Origin: Elusimicrobiota bacterium
Lineage (GTDB): Bacteria > Elusimicrobiota > Elusimicrobia > UBA1565 > UBA9628
Reading direction: 5' to 3'
DNA: 64,000 bases
Assembly (NCBI GenBank): GCA_016182905.1
Contig: JACPFR010000057.1
Span: 1 to 64,000 of the forward strand
Numbering within the stretch: the first letter of the stretch is position 1; each line of letters opens with the position of its first letter. A program made the position numbers and the translations under genes. Under the pieces are notes generated by a model. It did not search any database. It was not told the origin of the DNA and worked only from the letters and a program-made list of their open reading frames with translations. Shown one piece after another: positions 1 to 7,500 of this stretch.

Positions 1-159
1 CGTCACGCCCAGGTCCACGTTCGGCGTGATCCGCACCGTGAACGACGCCGAGTCGTTCGCCGGGTTCGTGTCCGCGTATGCGACGCCCGCCGCCGTCAGC
101 GCCAGCGCCGCCGCCAGCATCGCCGTCTTCACCGTCTTCAGCTTCATTTTGATGTTCAT
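1..159 (-). CDS. Secreted protein, small paralogue (partial, cut by window edge)
   Basis: The first 53 codons of a minus-strand gene run off the left edge. The start is the ATG at 159-157, preceded by GGAG seven bases upstream. The N-terminus is a typical signal peptide (MNIKMKLKTVK, then an alanine/leucine core ending VAYA). The mature part begins DTNPANDSASF and is nearly identical to the mature N-terminus of the 182-841 product, including the shared ITPNVDLGVT stretch. It lies 22 bases downstream of that gene on the same strand, so the two are a tandem duplication in one transcript. The function is unknown; export to the periplasm or cell surface is inferred from the signal peptide. Confidence 0.85.
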   Translation of the reverse strand, partial: MNIKMKLKTVKTAMLAAALALTAAGVAYADTNPANDSASFTVRITPNVDLGVT

Positions 160-181
160 CTCTTATCTCCTTGGGTCCGAA

Positions 182-841
182 TTAAAGTCCCGCGCCTGAA
201 ACGGCGTTCACGGTGATCGTGAACGCCGCCTGTCCTTCCGTCGAAGAAGTGCTCGGCGTGCTCGAGCGGAGCCACAGCACGCGAGTCGCCGTCGCCGTCA
301 TGCCGTCCACGTCCGCGTACTCCGCGTGCCCGGTCGACAGCTCGTAGACGTGGCCGGTGTCGCCGCCCTCGTTGGCCTGGGTCTGCCCCGCCCGCGTCGC
401 CGCGGTCGTGATCAAGTTCTGAGCGCCCGCGAAATCGGCGATGGCCGGCTTCACCGGCGTCGAAGATTTTCCGAACATCGCGTACAGCCGCAGCTGGTCC
501 TGCGCGTCGGCCTCGTCCGTGTCGAGCGTCCAGGTGTTGAGCGCCGCGCCGGTCAAGGTGAGCTCCTGGTTGTTGAGGTTGCCGGCCATCGTGATGCCCA
601 CCGGCGTCTGAAGGCGGACGTCGCTCCCCAACGTCTGCGTCATATCGAGGTTCGAGGAACCCTCCCACGCGGCGCCGGTCGTGTCCACCGTCACCCCCAG
701 GTCGACGTTCGGCGTGATGCGGATGGTGAACGAGCCCGAGTCGTTGGCCGGGTTCGCGTCCGCGAGCGCGGGTCCCGCGCCCAGCGAGATCAAGGCCGCG
801 GTCAGCATCGCGGCCAGCAGAGTCTTCGTCTTCGTGTTCAT
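182..841 (-). CDS. Secreted protein related to the C-terminal domain of the large surface protein
   Basis: This is a 219-residue protein of unknown function. An open frame extends 28 codons further upstream, but the ATG at 841 is chosen because it has GGAG at good spacing and begins a clean signal peptide (MNTKTKTLL ... GPALA). The mature protein is rich in Thr, Ser, Asn and Ala and looks beta-rich. Its second half ends with VLWLRSSTP, then SSTEGQAAFTITV. The last ~146 residues of the 1575-residue protein at 4577-9304 show the same pattern (LWLNVGMPTNSSTE...DFKIDV), plus a shared motif around GNLNNQ/GNMGTT and WTLDT/WVIAAT. I read this as one domain family used as a stand-alone secreted protein and as the end domain of the surface protein. 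It is also the paralogue of the truncated gene at 1-159. Confidence 0.85.
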   Translation of the reverse strand: MNTKTKTLLAAMLTAALISLGAGPALADANPANDSGSFTIRITPNVDLGVTVDTTGAAWEGSSNLDMTQTLGSDVRLQTPVGITMAGNLNNQELTLTGAALNTWTLDTDEADAQDQLRLYAMFGKSSTPVKPAIADFAGAQNLITTAATRAGQTQANEGGDTGHVYELSTGHAEYADVDGMTATATRVLWLRSSTPSTSSTEGQAAFTITVNAVSGAGL

Positions 842-930
842 GTCCTGTCTCCGTTCCGTTTTCGCTATATGGTTCGCGCGCCCGCCCGTATACTCTTCTC
901 GCGCGCGCGTACGAGAGTGTGTCATGTCAA
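842..930 (-). promoter_or_regulatory. Upstream region of the small secreted-protein pair, with alternating CG motif
   Basis: The gene at 841 follows a terminator at 1045-1083 and so needs its own promoter here. A TTGACA hexamer is present on the minus strand at 930-925, but no good -10 lies 16-18 bases from it. Possible -10 boxes (GTATAC, CATATA) lie closer to the gene. The stretch 888-913 (TATACTCT, short spacer, CGCGCGCGCGTACGA on the plus strand) has a near copy, in opposite orientation, in the leader and promoter of the surface-protein gene at 9304-9334. It is flanked by ACTCT/AGAGT arms. The exact promoter is not resolved. Confidence 0.4.
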
Positions 931-1044
931 GTCCCCGGGGTCATTCCTATTAGCCGCAAACCTTGAGAAGTTTTCTTCGTAAAACCTTCGCAAACCCGCA
1001 ACAGGGATCATTGCGACAGGCGGCGGAATAAGCTATGTAAACAA

Positions 1045-1083
1045 TAAAAAACGACACTCCATGGAATTTCCATTGAGTGTCGT
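1045..1083 (-). terminator. Rho-independent terminator of the surface-protein/ligase operon
   Basis: A near-perfect inverted repeat spans 1051-1083 (arms ACGACACTC and GAGTGTCGT continued by ATGGAA/TTCCAT, with one mismatch). On the minus strand it is followed directly by six T residues at 1050-1045. It lies about 22 bases after the stop codon at 1106. This is a strong intrinsic terminator for the operon that starts at 9304, and it separates that operon from the small secreted-protein genes. Confidence 0.9.
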
Positions 1084-1105
1084 TTAGTGTTATTAAGATT
1101 CTTTT

Positions 1106-2821
1106 TTAGTCTTTAGATAAAACTCGGTCCAAGCGGGCGCGAAGGGTCCCGGCGCGGGCCACGTCTCCCAGCGCCTCGGCCAGCTTCATGCGGTTCTCGA
1201 GCAGGGCCGGCAGCGCCGGATCCCGCTCCAAGGCCGCGTCCAGCGCGGCGGCGGCCTCGTCCCAGCGGGGGGGCGCCCCGTGGGCCCCTGCTAGGAGGAG
1301 GTAGGTCCCCTGCATCGCGAAGCCGTCGGCCAAGGCCGGACGGAGGCGGGCGCCGTCGCGCCCCAGCGCGACCGCCTCCTCGAGCAGGGCCAGCCTGGCC
1401 TCCGGGCCCGGGACGGCGAGCGCCGCGGCGGCCATGAAGCGCCCCGCGTTCAGCCGGTAATGCGGCTCGTACGGGTTGAGCCGGACGGCGGCCCGGTAGG
1501 CCTTGAGGGCCGGCGCGGGGCGGCGGGCGGCCTCGTAGGAGCGCGCCCGGTGGAACTCCCGGTCCGCGCGGCACAGCCAGAGCCCGAGGACGAATACGAC
1601 CGCGCAGATCCCGGCGGCGGCCGCCTTGAAGGGGCGGGCCCGCCCGGGCGCCGGCGAGCCGCGCGCGGCGAGGCCCAGGAACAGCGCGGCGAGGACCATC
1701 GCGCCGAGCGGCACGGGATTGAACTTCGCCTGCACGAACAGCCCGGCCAGCGCCCCCGCGACCGCCGCGATCTGCGAGCGGCGGCGCTCCTCGCGCAGCG
1801 CCTCGGCCAGGCAGCGCCACGCTCCGAAGAGGAGCCACGCGTAGGCGGCGAGGCCGGCGAAGCCCATGGTGGCCGCGGCCTGGAGGAGATCGTTGTGGGC
1901 GCTGACCTGGGATTTCGTCGGGCCGAGCGCGCGGATGAAGCCCTCCGTGCGCTCGCGCCGCAGCAAGGTCTGGACGCCGTCGGGCCCTTCGCCGAGCCAC
2001 GGACGGCGCGGGATCGAGCGGGCGACGGATTCCCACAGCGCCCAACGCGCGCTGTCGGAGGCCTTCGCCGTCGGACGGAGGAGGATGCCCGCGACCAGGG
2101 CCGCCCCCGCGGCCGCCCCGATGAGGAGAAGGCGGCGGCGGCGGGCCTCCGCCGCGCCGCTCAGCCCGACGTAGACGGCCAGGCCGGCCGCGGCGCCGAG
2201 CCACGCTCCGCGGGACAAAGTCAGCGCGAGCGCCGCGGCGACCAGGACGCCGCCGACCCGCCCGGCGGCGCGCCGGCCCGGAGCGGGGTCGCGCCAGAAG
2301 TGGGCGGCCACGGGGAGGAAGAGGAGCAGGCACGCGCCGAACGGCACGGGATCGCCCAGGGGCCCGCCGACGCGCCCGCTCCCCGAGGCCCGGACGCCCG
2401 CGAACGGCTCGAGGCCCAGCTTCTGCAGCACGCCGTAGGCGGACGCGGCCGCCGCGGCCCACAGGGCGATGAGCAGAAGCCGGTCGGGCTCGCCGGGCTC
2501 GTCGGACCAGGCGCAGGCGAGATAGACGCAGGCGCAGAGGAGAAACCCGGCCAGGCCGTAGGCGTGGAGGCTGTACATGCCGACGGCGCCGAGGTACGGA
2601 TCCGCCGAGCCGGCGAGCGAGGCCAGCAGGGCCGCGAGGACCGCGAGGAGCGGCGCGTCGAGCGGCGTGCGCCGCCGTCCCGGGCGGTTCCACAGCGCCG
2701 CCCACGCCGCGGCGGCCGTCAGCGCGAGCGCGGCCAGGCGGGGGGAGCCGTACGCGTCGGCCTGTCCGGTCCAGAAAAAAAGCAGGGCCGAAGCGGCGCA
2801 GGCGCCCAGCGCGTACGTCAT
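1106..2821 (-). CDS. O-antigen ligase / Wzy_C family membrane protein with TPR tail (copy 2)
   Basis: This is a 571-residue polytopic membrane protein of the O-antigen ligase/polymerase (Wzy_C) superfamily. Members transfer lipid-linked glycans to lipid A core, polymerise O-units, or (PglL type) transfer glycans to Ser/Thr of exported proteins. About ten hydrophobic helices fill residues 1-420. LSRGAW and the periplasmic-loop motif SAHNDLLQ (His near residue 308) match the conserved Wzy_C region. The C-terminal ~150 residues are a soluble TPR-like alpha-alanine domain (for example YEAARRPAPALKAYRAA). It overlaps the upstream paralogue by 4 bases (ATGA) and is the last gene before the terminator at 1045-1083. 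The two copies align over their whole length. Which acceptor it uses cannot be read from the sequence. Confidence 0.85.
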   Translation of the reverse strand: MTYALGACAASALLFFWTGQADAYGSPRLAALALTAAAAWAALWNRPGRRRTPLDAPLLAVLAALLASLAGSADPYLGAVGMYSLHAYGLAGFLLCACVYLACAWSDEPGEPDRLLLIALWAAAAASAYGVLQKLGLEPFAGVRASGSGRVGGPLGDPVPFGACLLLFLPVAAHFWRDPAPGRRAAGRVGGVLVAAALALTLSRGAWLGAAAGLAVYVGLSGAAEARRRRLLLIGAAAGAALVAGILLRPTAKASDSARWALWESVARSIPRRPWLGEGPDGVQTLLRRERTEGFIRALGPTKSQVSAHNDLLQAAATMGFAGLAAYAWLLFGAWRCLAEALREERRRSQIAAVAGALAGLFVQAKFNPVPLGAMVLAALFLGLAARGSPAPGRARPFKAAAAGICAVVFVLGLWLCRADREFHRARSYEAARRPAPALKAYRAAVRLNPYEPHYRLNAGRFMAAAALAVPGPEARLALLEEAVALGRDGARLRPALADGFAMQGTYLLLAGAHGAPPRWDEAAAALDAALERDPALPALLENRMKLAEALGDVARAGTLRARLDRVLSKD

Positions 2822-4599
2822 CGCGTCCGAAGTCCCTGAAGGCGGAGAAGCTCCGCGCTCAGCGATTCCGCTCGCGCCGCGTCTCCGCGCTCGCGAGCCA
2901 GCACGATCCGGTTCTGGATCAGGGGGGTGAACTTGGGATCAAGCGCGAGGGCCCGGTCGAGCTCCGCCTCGGCCTCGTCCAGATGGTCGGGGCCGCCGGC
3001 GCGCCGGAGGAGGATCAGCGAGGTGCCGAGGATCTGATGCGAGTCCACCTCGCCGGGCCGCCAAAGGACCGCGTCGCGCCCGACGCGCACCGCGCGCTCA
3101 AGACGGGCGAGGCGGCGCTCGGGGTCCTGGTCGCTCGCCGCGAGCCGGTGCAGGAGGCTCGCATGGATCATTCGATACTGGAGTTCGCCGGGATTGAGCC
3201 GCTCCGCGCGCTCGTGCGACGCCAGGGCGACGTCGGGCCGGCCGGCCGCCGTGAAGACGACGGCTTTCTTGTGGCTCCAATCGGCCGAGGCCAGGCTCAG
3301 GATCAGGACGAACGCGGCGGCGCAGCCGAGCGCGACGGCGGCGTCGAGCGCGGCGGAGCGCGGCTTCCCCGGACCGGGCTCGGCGGGGCACAGCCAGGCC
3401 GCGCACAGCGCGGCCAGCACCATCCCGGGAAGCGGGATCGGGTTGACCTTCGCCTGGAGGAAGAGCGCGGCCAGCGCGCCGGCCGCCGCCGCCCGGTACG
3501 CGTCGCCGCGCGCCCGCCAGGCCAGGACCGCCAGCGACCACGCCAGCCACAGGTAGGCGGCCAGGCCCGCGACGCCCGTCGTGGTCAGCGCCTGGAGCAG
3601 GTCGTTGTGGGCGTTGGCCTGCCCCGCGACGGGGCCGACGGCGCGGATGAAGCCGTCCGTGCGTCCCCGCCGGAGCACGGCCTCGAACGTGTCGGGACCG
3701 GAGCCGAGCCAGGGCGCGGACGGCGCCGCGCGCAGCGCCGCGCCCCACATCGCCAGGCGCGCCGAGTCGGAAGCCGAGACCCGGCGCAGGCGCAGAGTCG
3801 CCGCGACGCCCGCGATCAGGAGCAGGACCAGCGCGCCCGCCCACAGGCGGCGGCCGCCGGAGGCGCGCAGGCGCCCGGAGAGCCACAGGTAGACCCCGGC
3901 CCCGGCGGCCGCGCCCAGGAAGGCCCCGCGCGAGCCGCTGGCGAACATCCCGGCCGCGGCGCCCGCGGCCCCGAGCCGGCCGAGCCAGCGGTCCCTGCCC
4001 TCCCGGTCGAGGGCGAGGCCGAGCGCCAGGGGGAACAGCGCCGTCAGGCAGGCGCCGAGATAGGCGGGGTTGCCGAGGGTGCCCACCGCCCGGCCGTCCG
4101 GGAACTTGCGCGGCATGTAGGCGATCGGCTCGACGCCCGCCCCCTGCAGCAGGGCGTGGAGGCCCATCATGACGGCGACCGCGGCGCACAGGCGCAGCAG
4201 CGGGCGCGGCTCCTCGGCCTGGCCGGAGCGGAGCGCCGCGTGGAAAAAAGCGGCGAGCAGCGCGAGCGGCAGAACGCCCAGCGAGTACATCTGGTAGCGG
4301 CCGGCGAAGCTCAGGAAGCGGTCGGAGGAGACGGCGAAGCTCGCGAGCGTGACGGCGGCGAGGGCGAGCAGGGGCCGGTCGAGCGGCGTGCGCCGCGCCG
4401 GCGCGCCCGTCCGCGCCAGCGCCGCCCAGGCCAGCAAAGTCCCCGCGGACAAGGCGACGAGCTTGGGGATCGAGTACATCGCCGCCTGCATGGGCGACAC
4501 GGCCAGCAGCGAGCCCGCGACGGCCAGGCCGAGCGCCCAGCGCGCGGGCGCGGAGGAGCCGTCCGTCGCGGCGGGGCTAGGGGATGGTCGCCGTGACAT
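2818..4599 (-). CDS. O-antigen ligase / Wzy_C family membrane protein with TPR tail (copy 1)
   Basis: This is a 593-residue paralogue of the 1106-2821 product, encoded directly upstream and overlapping it by 4 bases. It has the same plan: ~10 transmembrane helices, the ASGSRGAF segment, the loop motif NAHNDLLQ near residue 329, and a C-terminal TPR-like domain (DVALASHERAERLNPG). The start at 4599 lies inside the end of the 4577-9304 gene, a 23-base overlap, so its translation should be coupled to the surface protein. Known Wzy_C proteins act at the periplasmic face on undecaprenyl-linked sugars. The direct linkage to a Thr/Ser-rich secreted protein makes a protein O-oligosaccharyltransferase role attractive, but that is inference. 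Confidence 0.85.
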   Translation of the reverse strand: MSRRPSPSPAATDGSSAPARWALGLAVAGSLLAVSPMQAAMYSIPKLVALSAGTLLAWAALARTGAPARRTPLDRPLLALAAVTLASFAVSSDRFLSFAGRYQMYSLGVLPLALLAAFFHAALRSGQAEEPRPLLRLCAAVAVMMGLHALLQGAGVEPIAYMPRKFPDGRAVGTLGNPAYLGACLTALFPLALGLALDREGRDRWLGRLGAAGAAAGMFASGSRGAFLGAAAGAGVYLWLSGRLRASGGRRLWAGALVLLLIAGVAATLRLRRVSASDSARLAMWGAALRAAPSAPWLGSGPDTFEAVLRRGRTDGFIRAVGPVAGQANAHNDLLQALTTTGVAGLAAYLWLAWSLAVLAWRARGDAYRAAAAGALAALFLQAKVNPIPLPGMVLAALCAAWLCPAEPGPGKPRSAALDAAVALGCAAAFVLILSLASADWSHKKAVVFTAAGRPDVALASHERAERLNPGELQYRMIHASLLHRLAASDQDPERRLARLERAVRVGRDAVLWRPGEVDSHQILGTSLILLRRAGGPDHLDEAEAELDRALALDPKFTPLIQNRIVLARERGDAARAESLSAELLRLQGLRTR

Positions 4600-7500
4600 C
4601 GATCTTGAAGTCCTGGACGGCCTCGGTCGACGAGTTGGTCGGCATGCCGACGTTCAGCCACAAGGTGCGGACGTTGCCCGGACGCACCTGCTGGCAGCTC
4701 CGGTCGCCCTCGAACTTGCCGCCGAGGCACGCCGTCGCCGAATCGAGTATGCGGTCGGACGCCGTGTAGTCGCCGACGACGGGCTGCGCCGAGTGGAAGA
4801 GGCCCTGCATCGTGAACTGATCCGTCCCCGGCGTCGCGGCGATGACCCAAGGGCTGCCCGCGGTCACCGTCGTCGCCTTGAGCTCGTAGGTCGTGCCCAT
4901 GTTGCCGACGTTGGTCACCGTCACCCCCGTCGTGACGATATAGTTCTGGTTGAGCGCGACGCTGCCGACGGTGACGATCGACGGCGAGACCGTGACTCCG
5001 TAGTCGGGAAGGTCGACCGTCGAGTTGCTCGAGTTGGCGGGGAAGTTCGTCGTCGCCATCGTGTCCGGAGAGGCGATGGTCATGTCGGCCGCGGCGGCCA
5101 CCGAGGCGCCGACCGTGTTGCCGACCGGGGTGGCCGCGTTGAGGGTGTAGACGATGAAGTAGACCTTCGCCGTCGTGGTGATCGTCTGGGCCGGGCTCAA
5201 GGTGAGGGTCACGTTGCCGGCGCCGCCGAAGGTCCCCGCGGCGAGCAAGGTGTCCTCGTTGCCGTAGTCGCCGGTGCCGGCGTCGAGGTAGACCTTCACC
5301 GCCGTGACGTTCGTCCGGTTGATGGTCCCGCTGAGGGTCACCTTGACGGCGGTCCAGGACGCGGTGTTCCCGTTCGTGGTCAGAGAGAGCTTCTCCACCG
5401 CGTAGTCCGCGCCCTGGCCGATGCTGGCGGGGGCCAGGGAGGTCGGCACGGCCGTGACCGTATCGGGGGCGGCCACCGTCGCGGCGGTCGAGTCCATCGG
5501 GAAGGCGCCCGAGACCCCGTCCGGGGCGGTGATCGTGAGGCTGCCGGCCGCGTTCACGCGCGCGCCGATCGTGTTGCCGACGGTCGCGGAGACGGAGAGC
5601 TGATAGACGACCCAATAGACCTTGGGCGTGGCCGTCAGCGTCTGGGCCGCGCTCAGGGTAATCGCGACGGAGCCGGCGGTGAAGGTGTTCGCGGAGGGGG
5701 AGACCAAGGTGTCGAGCGCCGAGTCGAAGACGTCGTCGCCATCGTCGAGGTAGATCCGGATCGTCGTGACGCTCCCGTCGGCGAGGTTGCCGAGCTTGTT
5801 GATCGTGATCGCCGTCCACGCGGCCGAGTCCGCGCCCGTGGCCATCGAGAGCCTGAGCAGGGCCTTCGTCTCGCCCTGGCCGAACTGCGCCCCGACGACA
5901 TCGGTCGGGGTGACCGCGATCGTGTCCGCCGCGTCGGTCACCGACGAGTTGGTCGAGTTCGCGGGGAGGTTCGTCGTCGCGACCGCGTCCGGCGCGGCCG
6001 CGGTCAGGGCCCCCGAGGCGACCTGGGCCCCGACGGTCGCCCCGATCGTCGCCTCGACGTCGAGGACGTAGACGATGAAGTAGGCCTTGGGCGTCGTCGT
6101 GATGGTCTGCGCCGCGCTCAAAGTGACCGCCGCCGAGCCGCCGGAGAAGGTCGTCACGCCCGGCGAGATCAAGGTGTCCGAGCCGGACTCGTAGGTCCCG
6201 TTGGCGTTGGCGTCTAGATAGATCTTCACCGTCGTGATCTTGGTGTCGGCGAGAGTCCCGGTCTTGGCCACCGTCAGCGCCGTCCACGACGCGGTCTCCT
6301 GGTTCGTGACGAGCGAGAGCTTCTCGACCGCGTAGTCGGAGCTCTGCGCGACGCTGCCCGCGGCCATGTTCGTCGGCGTGACCGTGATCGTGTCCGCCGC
6401 GTCGGTCACCGTGGAGTTCGCCGAGGTCGCGGGGAAGTTCGTCGCCGCCACGGCGTCCGCTCCGCTGACGGTCACGTCCGCGTTGGACCCCACCGACGCT
6501 CCGATCGTGGCGCCCTCCGTCGCGGTCGTCGCGAGCGTGTACACGATGAAATAGACCTTGGCCGTCGAGGTCAGGGTCTGGGCCGCGCTGAGCGTGATCG
6601 CCGCCGAGCCGCCGGAGAAAGTCGTCACTCCGGGGGAAATCAAGGTGTCCGAGCCGGATTCGTAGGTGCCGTTGGCGTTGGCGTCGAGGTATATCTTCAC
6701 CGTCGTCACGCCGGCGTCGGCGAGCGTCCCGGTCTTCGTCACCGTGACGGCCGTCCAGATCGCCTCGTCGGCGCCGGTCGCCATCGACAGCTTTTCGACC
6801 GCGTAATCCGTGGCCTGAGCGACCGAGCCCGGCGCCATGCTCGTCGGCGTGACCGTGACGGTGTCGGCGACGTCGGTCACCGTCGCGTTGCTCGAGTTGG
6901 CCGGAAAGTTCGCGGTCGCGACGATGTCGGGGGAGGTCACGGTGAGGGCCGTGTTCGCGGCCACCGACGCGCCGATGGTGGCGCCCGGCGGCGCGTAGGC
7001 CTCCAGCGTATAGACGACGAAGTAGACCTTCGGCGTCGTGTTGATCGTCTGGGACGCGCTCAAGGTGATGGCGGCCAGCCCGGCGCTGAAGGTGTTGACC
7101 GCCGGGGAGATCAAGGTGTCTGAGGCCGACTCGAAGGTGCCGTTGGCGTTCGCGTCGAGGTAGATCTTCACGGTCGTGACCTGGGCGTCGGCGAGCGTGC
7201 CGCTCTTGGTCACCGTGATGTCCGTCCACGTCGCGCTGTTGGCGTTGGTGACCAGGGAAAGCTTCTGCATCGCCGTGTTCGCCGTCCCCTGGGCGATCGT
7301 CCCCGGGGCCATGTCGGTCGGGGTCACGGTGATGGTGTCGCCCAGGGCGATGACGGTCGCGTTGCTCGAGTTGGCGGGCAGGTTCGTGGCGGCCACCGAG
7401 TCGGGCGCGGTCGCGGTGAGAGCGCCGACGGACACCTGCGCGCCGATCGTGTTCGTCACCGTCGCGGTGACCTGCAGGGTGTAGACGACGAAATAGACCT

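Noticed and set aside
842-925. 28-codon N-terminal extension of the 182-841 protein
   Set aside because: It would precede a perfect signal peptide and ribosome site at 841 with a basic, non-hydrophobic lead, and would run through the promoter region.
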